A DNA stretch of 64,000 bases from contig NZ_JADWYI010000001.1 of the NCBI RefSeq assembly GCF_016904885.1, forward strand, positions 1,674,001 to 1,738,000, read 5' to 3'. A program made the position numbers and the translations under genes. Below the pieces are notes generated by a model that saw only the letters and a list, made by a program, of their open reading frames with translations, searched no databases and was not told the origin of the DNA. Shown here one piece after another: positions 8,706 to 17,402 of the stretch. Each line of letters opens with the position of its first letter. Position 1 is the first letter of the stretch. Origin of the DNA: Archangium primigenium. GTDB taxonomy: Bacteria; Myxococcota; Myxococcia; Myxococcales; Myxococcaceae.

Positions 8706-9673
8706 TTGAAGAGCTGGACGATCCGCCCGAGCACGCCCTCGGGGGACTTGCCGCCCGTCATCGCCGGGCCCCCCGTGCGGCCCAGGGCCTCGGCCAGGGG
8801 CGTGAGCGCGCGCATGACCGAGCTCAGGTCGCCGTACTCCAGGCCCATGTCCTTGAAGACGCGGCCCAGCGCGTCCATGTCCGGCACCAGGCCCTCGTAC
8901 AGGCACACGGCGCCCGCGCTCACGTAGCAGATGTCCTGGGGGTTGCTCATGCACAGCACGTGGTCACCCAACAGCTCGCGCCACCGCGCCTCGCAGTTCT
9001 CGCGGCGCTTCTGGTCCGGGATGACGAAGAAGGGCACGAACGTCTTCTGCAGCTCGGCGACGATCTCCTCGGCCGTCAGGTCCTGGTCCAACCGGTCCCC
9101 GATGAGGCTCTCCACCACGTGCTTGGACAGCGAGGGAAAGGGCAGCTCGTCCCCGGTGAGGAAGACGTAGCCCTTCTTCTGGCGCTTCTCCCAGCAGTCC
9201 ATCGCCGTGTGCTGGGCGAGCGTGTAGAGCGCCAGCTCGTAGCTCTCGTGGTTGTTGCCGCCGCCCCGGCCCTCCAGGTAGCTCCAGGTGAGCCACTGGT
9301 CCATGAGCTGCGCGGTGGACTCGAACTGGCCCACCTGCAGCGGGGCCTGATCGCTCGTCGCGTCACCCACCGCCATGAAGAGCAGCTGGGGATCCTTCAC
9401 GTGGCAGTCGGTGAGGATCTTCATGAACTTGGGCAGCATCTGCGTGGCCATGAGCTTGGGGATGGTGCCCATGGAGCCCGTCACGTCCAGCGCGAACACG
9501 ATGCCCAGCGAGTTCGGGTGCTCCGCGCTGTCGCGCGCCTCGCGCAGGCGCAGCCCCTTGGGGTTCATCAGCGGATGGCACCCCGTCTGTTGAAACACCT
9601 CCTGGACGGGCTCCTTCGCGCGCTTCTGCACGATGGCGTCGTGCGCCTGGCTGCTGTAGTTGCCATACCCCAT
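8702..9673 (-). CDS. VWA-domain protein of the PurA-like operon
   Basis: A 323-residue soluble protein with a von Willebrand factor A domain. The MIDAS is DVTGSMG (about residue 84, the usual DxSxS becoming DVTGS), followed by helices and LLFMAVGDATSD and GYVFLTGDELP, which supply the later metal ligands. No signal peptide, so it acts in the cytoplasm as a metal-dependent scaffold. ATG 9673 is chosen because ACAGGAG lies 8 bases upstream and the conserved MGYGNYSSQAHD begins there. It lies 34 bases after the pseudokinase gene and overlaps the synthetase-like gene, so the three are probably one unit. VWA plus kinase-like pairs recall TerY-P-type modules, but no phosphatase or Ter gene is here. 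Confidence 0.82.
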   Translation of the reverse strand: MGYGNYSSQAHDAIVQKRAKEPVQEVFQQTGCHPLMNPKGLRLREARDSAEHPNSLGIVFALDVTGSMGTIPKLMATQMLPKFMKILTDCHVKDPQLLFMAVGDATSDQAPLQVGQFESTAQLMDQWLTWSYLEGRGGGNNHESYELALYTLAQHTAMDCWEKRQKKGYVFLTGDELPFPSLSKHVVESLIGDRLDQDLTAEEIVAELQKTFVPFFVIPDQKRRENCEARWRELLGDHVLCMSNPQDICYVSAGAVCLYEGLVPDMDALGRVFKDMGLEYGDLSSVMRALTPLAEALGRTGGPAMTGGKSPEGVLGRIVQLFK

Positions 9674-9707
9674 GGTCGCTGCTCCTGTGTGGGTCCGGCC
9701 CGTCGCC

Positions 9708-10736
9708 TCACGGCATGACGAGCGGCTGGAAGCTCGGGGGACCGAAGACCGCGCGGCCCACTTCACCAACCCGCTCGCGCAGTGTCCAGGCCAGGTCCCC
9801 CCCCTCCGAGGTGTATTCGCCCCGGGCCACCTGGCGCAGGAGCAGCGCCAGGGGCGCGGGCACGGCGCCGGGCACGCTCCCGCGCTCGGGGTCTCCTCCC
9901 AGCACGGCGACGAGGCAGCGGGCGCTCATGGCCACGTCGTCCTCGGGCCTTAGCCGCCGCGTGCCCGTGACGTCGCCCGGGTAGAAGTCGCGGTAGTACG
10001 GGTGGAAGGCGCGCAGGGGCTCGCCGAGGCGCTCCGCGCAGGAGAAGCCCACCAGCCGCACGCCGTGCTCCCCCGTCTGCACGAGCAGGTGGGGCGGCAG
10101 CACCGCCCCGTGGACATAGCCCGAGCGGTGAAGGAACGAGAGGGCCTCCAGGACGCGCCGCCACATCCACACGGACGTCTGGGGGGGCACGCCCGCGGGG
10201 TAGACGCGGCGCGCGTCCTCGAGCGTGCGCACGAAGCCGCCAGGCCAGCGCAGCACCAGGGCGTGCCGGCCCGCGTGGGGGCCCGCGCTCAGCTCCCCGC
10301 GCGTCACCGGCTGGGGCAGCAGCGCGGTGAAGGTGGGCGCGCCATCCGCCTGGCTGGCCTGGAGCGCGCGCAGCACCTCCCACTCGTGGTCGAGCAGGGG
10401 CAGGTGCGCGGGGTCGCGCAGCACCTTGATGAGCACGCGCTCGGTGGGCGTGCGGGCCCGCTCGGCGACGTAGACGTCCGTCATGCCGCCCTGGCCCACG
10501 CGCGGCCCCGGGGCCCAGTGGCTCGTGCCCAGCGTCCACCACTGCGTGTAGCCGTGCGTCGCCGGGTCGTTCCACTCCGCCCACGCCCGCTGGAAGCGCG
10601 AGGCGTGGACGGCCAGGGGATCCACCTGCACGGTGGTGCCGCAGTAGTCGCAGACGACCGAGGGGGCGAAGCGCCGGGGCGCGAGCGGCGCCTGGCACTG
10701 GGGACACTTCACCACTCTCTCGGTCGTCTGGAGCAC
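9708..10736 (-). CDS. Zinc-ribbon protein with kinase-like (pseudokinase) domain
   Basis: A 342-residue protein. The N-terminus holds a zinc ribbon (CPQC...CDYC, residues about 11-33). A protein kinase-like domain follows: glycine loop VGQGGMTDVYVAE and VLIKVL supply the P-loop and Lys, but the catalytic loop reads YVHGAVLPPHLLV, lacking the HRD Asp and the Asn, and LVGFSCAE replaces DFG. Catalysis by the canonical mechanism is therefore unlikely. It heads the operon with the VWA and PurA-like genes. Possible role: scaffold or nucleotide sensor regulating the other two. A RIO/ABC1-like atypical kinase cannot be excluded. Confidence 0.78.
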   Translation of the reverse strand: MLQTTERVVKCPQCQAPLAPRRFAPSVVCDYCGTTVQVDPLAVHASRFQRAWAEWNDPATHGYTQWWTLGTSHWAPGPRVGQGGMTDVYVAERARTPTERVLIKVLRDPAHLPLLDHEWEVLRALQASQADGAPTFTALLPQPVTRGELSAGPHAGRHALVLRWPGGFVRTLEDARRVYPAGVPPQTSVWMWRRVLEALSFLHRSGYVHGAVLPPHLLVQTGEHGVRLVGFSCAERLGEPLRAFHPYYRDFYPGDVTGTRRLRPEDDVAMSARCLVAVLGGDPERGSVPGAVPAPLALLLRQVARGEYTSEGGDLAWTLRERVGEVGRAVFGPPSFQPLVMP

Positions 10737-10790
10737 GGGGCACCCTCCTCGGGGCGCGGAGGATACCAGGAGCGCTCCGCCCGCCGGGGC

Positions 10791-11489
10791 TCAGTCCAGG
10801 AAGAGCGTCACGCCGAGGCCGGGCTGCACGGTGCCGAGGGCGATCCCCTCCACGTCCGTGACGGTGGAGACGCCCACGGCCAGGGTGGTGTTGACGGAGA
10901 GCTGCGGGGCGATCCAGTACTCCAGGCCGCCGCCCACGGAGGCCCCGAGCAGCGTGACGCTCGTGCTGTTGTTGCCCGCGTAGCTGAGCGAGCCCTGGAG
11001 CGTGAAGTAGGGCCGCAGGGCCCGGCCCGCGCTCCCGCCGTAGACGTTGAGCCCCAGGCCCAGGGAGGCGCCCGTGGTGGGCGCCGCGGCGAGGGACGTG
11101 TAGAGGAAGCCGACGTCGACGTTGACGCCCACCGCGTCGGAGAAGAAGTAGCGCGCGCCCAGGCTGGAGCTGGTGGCCTGCTGCGTGTTCAGCCCGCCGC
11201 CGAGCAGGGAGGCCCGCAGGCCGTAGAGGCCCTCCCGGGGGCCTCCGGGCTGGGCGGACACGGGCGGGGCCGGGGGCGCGGGAGGCGCGGGCGGGGCCGG
11301 AGGCGCGGGCGGCGCGTCGGGGACGGCCTGCTCGGCGGCGCGGGCCTGCTCGGCGGCGCGCTCGGCCTCGGCGGCCTGCTGTTGGCGATAGGCGCCGACC
11401 TGCGCGGCGCGGCGCTGGGCGGCGCTGGGGCCCGAGGTGGCGCAGCCCGTCAGGCTCAGGGCGAGGAGGGCGACGAGGGACGAACGCAT
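10791..11489 (-). CDS. Outer-membrane barrel-like lipoprotein
   Basis: A 232-residue lipoprotein: signal peptide with lipobox LSLTGC (Cys about 15), an Ala/Glu/Gln-rich helical stretch, a (PPA)n linker, and a C-terminal domain of alternating hydrophobic strands rich in Gly, Asn and Tyr, ending LGTVQPGLGVTLFLD, typical of small beta-barrel outer-membrane proteins. ATG 11489 is chosen because the lipoprotein signal begins exactly there; longer frames upstream add non-signal sequence. Neighbours offer no functional link. Ligand or role unknown. Confidence 0.7.
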   Translation of the reverse strand: MRSSLVALLALSLTGCATSGPSAAQRRAAQVGAYRQQQAAEAERAAEQARAAEQAVPDAPPAPPAPPAPPAPPAPPVSAQPGGPREGLYGLRASLLGGGLNTQQATSSSLGARYFFSDAVGVNVDVGFLYTSLAAAPTTGASLGLGLNVYGGSAGRALRPYFTLQGSLSYAGNNSTSVTLLGASVGGGLEYWIAPQLSVNTTLAVGVSTVTDVEGIALGTVQPGLGVTLFLD

Positions 11490-11564
11490 GAGGGGACTCC
11501 TTGGGGTAGAGGCGGCGCACATACCACCGCGCGCGCCCACCCAGCCAGGGGCCCCGACCGGGGT

Positions 11565-13307
11565 TCAGGGTCCGCCGTCGGTGCGCTTCGGGGCGGCGGC
11601 GGCGGGGGGCTTGCCCGCGGCGTCCTCCTGCTCGGCGGGCAGGGTGCCCTCGCCCACGAGCTGCGCGTCCTCGCTCAGGAAGTCGCGCGCCACCCGCTCC
11701 ACGTCCTCGGGCTTGAGGCCGGTGAGCTTCGCGCTCGCCGTCTTGGCGCGGGCCACGAGCGCCGTCTCCCCGAGCGAGCCGTGGATGCGGGTGAGCGCCA
11801 GGTGGATCTCCGGATCGAACGGGTCCGCGGCGAGCGCCTCCAGGTAGGCCTGCTTCGCCTTGGGGTAGTCCTTGCGGTGCAGGAGGATGCGGCCCAGGTG
11901 CACGTTGGTGCTCGGCGAGCCCGGGTGCATGCGCAACGAGCCGCGCAGCACCCGCTCGGCCTCGTCCAGGCGCTTGAGCTCCAGGAGCGCGAGCGCGTAC
12001 TTGTTGGACACGGACTCGTACTTGTCGCCCACGAGCTTGTGCGCCTTGGCGTACTCCTCGGCGGCGGCGCGGGTGCGGTTGCGCTCGCGCATGAGCTCGC
12101 CCAGGTGGGCGAACTTGCGCGCGGGCACCTCGCTCACCTCGGCGAAGTCCCCGAAGGAGATTTCCCGGCCCTTCTTCTTCTCGTCGGGCTTCTGGGCGTT
12201 CTCCTTGAGCACCACTTCCTCGGGCGGCAGGAGCTCCTGGGGGAAGGGCTGCTGCTTGACGTGGGCGAGCCAGTTCTTCTCGAACTGGGGGAAGCTCAGC
12301 GCGGTGGCGCCCTCCACGGCCTTCTTGTCCGTCTTGCCATCGCGCAGCCCGAGGATGATGTCGCGCAGGCCCTGGGTGCCGCGGGTGGTGTAGACGTAGT
12401 CGATGGCGAAGTAGACCTCGGCGAAGGCGGTGGCGGCGTCCTCGGCCGTGGGCAGCATGGCGATGGAGGGGTGCATCTTCTCGAAGGGGATGAGCTTGTC
12501 CTGCTTCACCCGCCGCCCGAGCAGGGCCAGCGTGGAGGGCGTCATGGCCAGGCCCGGCTTGCCGCGCCAGCGCGACTCCAGGTACTTGGCCAGGCCCTCG
12601 TGCAGCCAGATGGGCACGGTGTTGTGGCTCATCTTGCTGACGACCAGGTGGATGTACTCGTGCGCGAGCGTGTCCTGCCAGTCGTAGCCGCGCGCCACGG
12701 CCTTGGGGCTCGTCACCATGAGCTTGTTGAACTTGCAGATGGCGATGGTGCCGGTGGTTTGAATCTGCTGGTAGGTGAGGGTGCTCACCTTGGACAGCTC
12801 GCGCGCGTTGTTGACCACCTCCACGCGCACCTTGCCCGGCGGGCTGTAGCCCAGGTCCGCGGCGAGCGCGCGGTGGATGGACTCGAGCGTCTCCAGGGCA
12901 TAGGGCACGAGCACCTCGTCCTTGCCCTTGGGGTAGTAGAAGACGAAGTGCTCGCTCTCCGCCTGGGCGTGATCCTTGACGATGCCGCGCGTGTCCTTGG
13001 CCAGGCGCAGGTAGCTGCCCGGCTTGTCCTCGATGCGCGCGGCCTCGAGCAGCTCCACCGCCTGGGGGTACTGACCTTCCTCGAAGGCCACCCGGCCCTG
13101 GTAGTACTTGAGCGGCTCGATGTCGTCGGGCACCTGGCCCTCGAGCGACTGCAGCTCCTGCCGCGCCGCGGCCACGTCCCAGCCGTCCAGGGCGGCCTCG
13201 GTGCGGGCCAGCCGCTCCTTCACCTCGGTCTTGGACAGCTCGGCCCACGCGCTCGGGGCCAACACGAGCGCGAGGGCGAGGAGGACTCTCGCGGGGGACG
13301 TCATCAC
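11565..13307 (-). CDS. Secreted peptidase-MA-like gluzincin with TPR repeats
   Basis: A 580-residue exported protein (signal peptide ending about AWA). A TPR-like segment precedes a metallopeptidase domain with HEYIH at residues 216-220 and the downstream HEGLAKYLE (about 236-244), giving the HExxH...E zinc site of the peptidase MA/gluzincin type. The C-terminus carries further TPRs (EEYAKAHKLVGDKY, AERVLRGSLRMHPGSPSTN) and a Lys/Ala tail. The start is GTG 13307 or ATG 13304, both overlapping the stop of the DUF4175 gene, so translation is coupled. Probably a periplasmic protein or inactive-scaffold protease working with the DUF4175 membrane protein. Confidence 0.8.
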   Translation of the reverse strand: MMTSPARVLLALALVLAPSAWAELSKTEVKERLARTEAALDGWDVAAARQELQSLEGQVPDDIEPLKYYQGRVAFEEGQYPQAVELLEAARIEDKPGSYLRLAKDTRGIVKDHAQAESEHFVFYYPKGKDEVLVPYALETLESIHRALAADLGYSPPGKVRVEVVNNARELSKVSTLTYQQIQTTGTIAICKFNKLMVTSPKAVARGYDWQDTLAHEYIHLVVSKMSHNTVPIWLHEGLAKYLESRWRGKPGLAMTPSTLALLGRRVKQDKLIPFEKMHPSIAMLPTAEDAATAFAEVYFAIDYVYTTRGTQGLRDIILGLRDGKTDKKAVEGATALSFPQFEKNWLAHVKQQPFPQELLPPEEVVLKENAQKPDEKKKGREISFGDFAEVSEVPARKFAHLGELMRERNRTRAAAEEYAKAHKLVGDKYESVSNKYALALLELKRLDEAERVLRGSLRMHPGSPSTNVHLGRILLHRKDYPKAKQAYLEALAADPFDPEIHLALTRIHGSLGETALVARAKTASAKLTGLKPEDVERVARDFLSEDAQLVGEGTLPAEQEDAAGKPPAAAAPKRTDGGP

Positions 13308-16300
13308 TTCACCAACTCCTCGTAGTAGCGCTTCACCTGATCCCGGTACTTCTCCGGCGTGCCTTCCTTCATGGCGTCGAGCAGGTCCTTCCGGAACTCC
13401 TTGGGCGCCTGGTAGGCCTCCTCGTCGGGGATCTCCACCTTGTCGCGCGGGTCCTGGCCGTTGCCCTGGCCGCGGCCCATGCCCATGGGCAGCGGCAGGC
13501 CCTTGCCCTTGCCCTTGCCGCGCTGGCTCTCCTTCATCTGCTGCTGGAACTGCCGCAGCCCCTCGAGCGCCGCCTGCTGCTCGCCGTGGCCGCGGTTGGC
13601 GTCCTTGCCCTGCATGCGCTGGGCGGCCTCGCCCATGCGCCGGCCGATCTCCTCCATCTGCTCGCCGGCCTCCTGACCGAACAGGGGCGCCATCTGCTCC
13701 ATCTCCTGCATCTGCTGGCGCAGGCCCTTGGCCTGCTGCTCCAGGCCCTCCTGCTCGCCGGCGAGCTGCTGCAGGCGCTGCTTGTCCTCGGGGCTGAGCT
13801 GCGAGCCGGGAGGCGGGAAGAGCGATTGGAGCTTGCGGTTGGCGTCCTCCACCTTGCGCGCGTCGTCCGCGAGCTGCTCGGCGAGCTTGGCGGACTGGCG
13901 GCGCACCTGGGGCGGGTTGCCGTACATCTCGTCCAGGGCGCGCTGCTGCTCGCCGTAGCTGGCCAGCTCCTGGGCCGCCTCGGAGGCGCGCTGGGTGGCC
14001 TCGGCCGCCAGGTCGAAGTCGTCCACGTTGAGCGCGTTGCGCGCGTTGTCCAGCTCCGCCTGGGCCTCCTCCAGCGGGCGCGAGGCGCGGCTGCTGAGCT
14101 GGTCCTCGCGCAGCGCCTGGTAGTTCTCGCGCACCTGCTCGAGCGTGCGCTGCAGCTCTTCCTTCATGGCCTGGCCGCGCTCGCTGAGCCGATCCTTGTT
14201 CTGCTTGCGCGCCTGGTCGCGGATGGCCTGGGTGGCGTCCGCCACGCGCTTCTGCTCCTGGGCCGTCTTCTCCAGCTCGCCCATGAACTGGCCGAACTTC
14301 TGCGCCAGCTCCGGGTACTGCTCGCCGCCGAACTCCTCCTGGGCGTCGTTGAGGCCGTTGAGCATGTCGTCCATCTGCATGGACAGCTCCTGCAGCTTGG
14401 CCAGGGCCTCGTCCGCCTTGCCCTCGCGCATGAGGCGCTCCACGTCATCCAGGGCGCTGGACATGTCCTGGTCCTTCATCATGTCCTGGAGCGCCTCGGC
14501 GTTGAGGTGCTCGTCGCGGATGCCCTGGCGCAGCTCGGCCATGCGCTGCATCAGCTCGTCGATGCGCGCGCGCATCTCCTGGATCTGCTGCATCACCTGC
14601 TCGCGCGTCTGCTCGTCGGGGCGGGCCTTGTAGTCCTCGATGAGGCGCGAGAGCTCGCGCCGCTCGTTGGCCAGCTGCTTGGCCAGCTCCTGCAGGGCCT
14701 CGAGCTTCTGCCGGTCCAGGAGCGACTCCAGGTAGAGCACGTCCTTTTCCAGCTCGTCGATCTCCTCGGTGACGAGCGCGCTCAGGCGCGCGCCGGTGCC
14801 GAAGTCGTTGCCGGTCTGGCGCAGCTGGGTGCGCAGGTAGACGCGGCGGAAGTCGGAGGTGGCGCGCACGCGCTGGCCCAGCTTGTCGGAGATGTTGGCC
14901 AGGGCGGTGACGAGCTCCACGGGCGTGTCGCGCTCGCGGCGCAGCTCCTGGACGAGCGCGCGCAGGTCGGTCACGAGCGCGAGGCCGCTGGTGTCCACGG
15001 CCTGGGCGCTGGTCACCTTCTGGGCGTCCTTGGTCTTGTCCCGGTCCGGCCCCTCGAGCCGGTCGGCGAGGTGGTCCACCATGCGGCCCCAGAGGGCCTC
15101 GGCCTTCTGCAGCGCGGCGCGCAGGTGCTCGGCGGCGCTGTAGATGCGCAGGACCTGGGTGCGGCTCACGCCCCGCTTGGGCCCCTCCACGGCGTCGTTG
15201 TCCCGGGCCTCGATGTAATAGGAGATGCGGTCGCCCGGCTGGACCTTGAGCGCGTCCAGGTTCCACGTGTGGGTGCCCTTGTCGCGCCGGCCGTCCTGCC
15301 GGGGCAGGGCGATGCGCGCCTCTTCCTTGGCGCCGGGCATCCGGTAGACGAGCGCGAGGGCGGACAGGCCGTAGTCGTCGCTGGCCTCGTACTTGAGCGT
15401 CACCTGCTGGCCCGGGTCCACCTCCAGCTCGGCGGCGGGGGTGAGCAGCTGCACCTGGGGCGCGGCGTCCTTCTCCACGTTGAGCGGCAGGTCCGGCCCG
15501 GTGGCGAGCACGGTGCGCGCGCCGCCGTAGAAGACGAAGTGGTAGCCGCCGGACTTCTTGGCCACGAAGGAGCCCGTCAGCTCGCGCCGGCCGGTGACGA
15601 CGAGCGGCAGCGTCTCGCCATTGACGACGATCTCCGCGCGCTCCACCTCGCGGTCCGAGCGCGTCTTGAGCTGCACCTCGGTGCCGGCCGGCGCGCTCAC
15701 CTCGCCGTTGGTGCCCGGCACGGTGCGCGGGGCCAGGCCCGTGTAGGCCGGGTAGCGGTACGTCAGCTCGACGTCGCCGGTGATGGGCTCGCGCACCTCG
15801 GCCTGGGCGGTGGGGTCGAGTGACTCGAGCGCCTGGGCGAAGCCCACGCGCCAGCGCGCGCCCGTGAGCGCGAGCAGCACGCCGAGCACGAGCACCCCGC
15901 CGCCCAGTCCGGCCGCCGTGCGCTTGAGGTGCCGGGCATCCACCACCGAGGCCACGTCCACGCGCTCGGCGCGCGCGTCCATCTGCCGCAGGAAGGCGTC
16001 CGTCAGGGCCTGGGAGTGGCCGTCGTGCGCCTCGCGCGGGGCCTCGCGCGCCAGCTCCACCGCGGCGAGCACGTCCAGGGACAGCGCGGGGTGCCGCTCG
16101 CCGATGAGCCGCGCCGTGCGCGCGTCATCCCCCACGGTGCGCAGCGACAGGCCCACGCCGAAGGCCACGGCCAGCAGCGCGCCCGCCACCGGCGCGAGCA
16201 TCATCAACCAGCGGCCCGCCACGGGCGACACGAGGCCCGCGTAGCCCCCCGCCACGACGAGCACCAGCCCGAGCCCCACGCCCAGGAGCGCGCCGCGCAG

Positions 16301-16450
16301 CCACAATTGACGGCGCTGTCGCGCGCGCACCGCGCCGAGCAGTCGCTCCACCGCCCGGGTCCGGGGGGGAGGTCGGGGCTCGGCCGGGGACGGCGCGGGA
16401 GGCGACGGGGGAGGAAGCTCGGGACCTGGGGTCTGGGAGTCTAGGTTCAC
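13304..16450 (-). CDS. DUF4175-type membrane protein with long coiled coil
   Basis: A 1048-residue protein. Residues 1-35 are Pro-rich and cytoplasmic; two or three transmembrane helices follow (LWLRGALLGVGLGLVLVVAG; MLAPVAGALLAVAFGVGL) and another at about 180-200. The periplasmic part has Ig-like domains (VELTYRYPAYTGL) and then several hundred residues of Gln/Glu/Arg-rich coiled coil, ending in a Lys-rich tail with the motif FRKDLLDAMKEGTPEKYRDQ. This is the architecture of DUF4175 proteins (TIGR02302-like). Its stop overlaps the protease gene start. The role is unknown; membrane-tethered scaffolding with the protease is a fair guess. Confidence 0.8.
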   Translation of the reverse strand: MNLDSQTPGPELPPPSPPAPSPAEPRPPPRTRAVERLLGAVRARQRRQLWLRGALLGVGLGLVLVVAGGYAGLVSPVAGRWLMMLAPVAGALLAVAFGVGLSLRTVGDDARTARLIGERHPALSLDVLAAVELAREAPREAHDGHSQALTDAFLRQMDARAERVDVASVVDARHLKRTAAGLGGGVLVLGVLLALTGARWRVGFAQALESLDPTAQAEVREPITGDVELTYRYPAYTGLAPRTVPGTNGEVSAPAGTEVQLKTRSDREVERAEIVVNGETLPLVVTGRRELTGSFVAKKSGGYHFVFYGGARTVLATGPDLPLNVEKDAAPQVQLLTPAAELEVDPGQQVTLKYEASDDYGLSALALVYRMPGAKEEARIALPRQDGRRDKGTHTWNLDALKVQPGDRISYYIEARDNDAVEGPKRGVSRTQVLRIYSAAEHLRAALQKAEALWGRMVDHLADRLEGPDRDKTKDAQKVTSAQAVDTSGLALVTDLRALVQELRRERDTPVELVTALANISDKLGQRVRATSDFRRVYLRTQLRQTGNDFGTGARLSALVTEEIDELEKDVLYLESLLDRQKLEALQELAKQLANERRELSRLIEDYKARPDEQTREQVMQQIQEMRARIDELMQRMAELRQGIRDEHLNAEALQDMMKDQDMSSALDDVERLMREGKADEALAKLQELSMQMDDMLNGLNDAQEEFGGEQYPELAQKFGQFMGELEKTAQEQKRVADATQAIRDQARKQNKDRLSERGQAMKEELQRTLEQVRENYQALREDQLSSRASRPLEEAQAELDNARNALNVDDFDLAAEATQRASEAAQELASYGEQQRALDEMYGNPPQVRRQSAKLAEQLADDARKVEDANRKLQSLFPPPGSQLSPEDKQRLQQLAGEQEGLEQQAKGLRQQMQEMEQMAPLFGQEAGEQMEEIGRRMGEAAQRMQGKDANRGHGEQQAALEGLRQFQQQMKESQRGKGKGKGLPLPMGMGRGQGNGQDPRDKVEIPDEEAYQAPKEFRKDLLDAMKEGTPEKYRDQVKRYYEELVK

Positions 16451-16598
16451 GCTGTCACGTCCGCTCGGTCGCGTGGCAACCCCCGACGGGGGCGCCTATT
16501 TCCCGATCTCTAGCAGGACCAGGGCCGTGACGTGTCTTCCCGTTCTCCAAGCGGGCGGGCGGCGCTCGCGCGTGTCCGCCGCTGGATGCTCGCGGTGT

Positions 16599-17174
16599 TC
16601 AGCGCGGCGTGCCGTCCGCCCCGTGCTCGTCCTTGGCCGCCTCGTCCTTGCCCAGGCTGGCGGTGGCCTGGGCGTACTCGGTCGTCGCGTCCGCGGCGCC
16701 CAGCTCCTCGGCCAGCGCGGTGAGGGCCTCCTGGGCGGCCTGCAACTGCGGGCGCGCCAGACGCGTGAGCACCCGCTCCACGGCCGACTCCACCGTGCCG
16801 CCCGCCGGCACGTCCATGCTCCGGCCCTGGTCCGTCAGGGCGAAGAGCGCCTTGCGCCCATCGAGCGGATCCGACTTGCGCTCGAGCAGGCCGCGCTTCT
16901 CCATGCGCTTGAGCACGCCGGTGAGGGTGCTCGGGTGCACGTGCATGATGCCCGCGAGCCGACCGGCCGTGATGCCCGGGAAGCGGCCCACCAGTCGCAG
17001 CACCAACCGTTGGGGCCCCGTCAGGCCGAGGGTGGACTCCATGCGCTTGGACGTGGACTGCAGTCCATGGTCCACCGCCCAGAGCAGGCGCATGAACTCC
17101 AGCACCTCGCCCAGCGGCGCCTTCTTGTCCTTATTCAGGTCGGAAGTTTCGCTCATGTCTTCGAGTGGCTTCAT
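16599..17174 (-). CDS. MarR-family transcriptional regulator
   Basis: A 191-residue winged-helix repressor. Helix alpha3/4 and wing are clear: GLTGPQRLVLRLVGRFPGI, AGRLAGIMHVHPSTLTGVLK and ERKSDPLDGRKALFALTDQG, the last being the DxRxxxxxLT wing signature. The C-terminus is extended and acidic. Start taken as ATG 17174 (AGGGG 11 bases upstream); ATG 17156 is an alternative. It is divergent from the methyltransferase gene and a 7-9-7 inverted repeat lies 47 bases upstream, suggesting autoregulation. Ligand unknown. Confidence 0.85.
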   Translation of the reverse strand: MKPLEDMSETSDLNKDKKAPLGEVLEFMRLLWAVDHGLQSTSKRMESTLGLTGPQRLVLRLVGRFPGITAGRLAGIMHVHPSTLTGVLKRMEKRGLLERKSDPLDGRKALFALTDQGRSMDVPAGGTVESAVERVLTRLARPQLQAAQEALTALAEELGAADATTEYAQATASLGKDEAAKDEHGADGTPR

Positions 17175-17220
17175 TTCTACAGTGTCCCCTGAATTCCGTT
17201 TCGCTGTCGCGTGTCTAGAA

Positions 17221-17243
17221 TCTGGACGGTGGGTGGGTCCAGA
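17221..17243. promoter_or_regulatory. Inverted repeat, candidate MarR operator
   Basis: TCTGGAC, nine bases, GTCCAGA: a perfect 7-bp inverted repeat in the divergent marR/methyltransferase region. MarR dimers bind such dyads of similar span. Binding is inferred, not shown. Confidence 0.45.
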
Positions 17244-17402
17244 AACCACCTGCTGAAAAGGCATCGAATTGGCGGGCGAGAGCCGTCGGCGCATAGGTTT
17301 GCGACGAGGACGGAACAATGGATCGTTGAGTTCCCTACTTTTTTAGCCTTGCCCGCGCGCCCGGCATGCCACGGGTGGAGCGCCAGCGCCAGGGGACGAT
17401 GC

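Noticed and set aside
9763-13248. A 1161-codon open frame on the minus strand across several genes
   Set aside because: It is a shadow frame in GC-rich DNA: it crosses the pseudokinase, lipoprotein and protease genes, has Arg/Gly/Pro-rich nonsense composition and no domains.
10002-13325. A 1107-codon open frame on the plus strand
   Set aside because: Antisense to real genes with signal peptides and HExxH motifs; composition is typical of third-position GC shadows.
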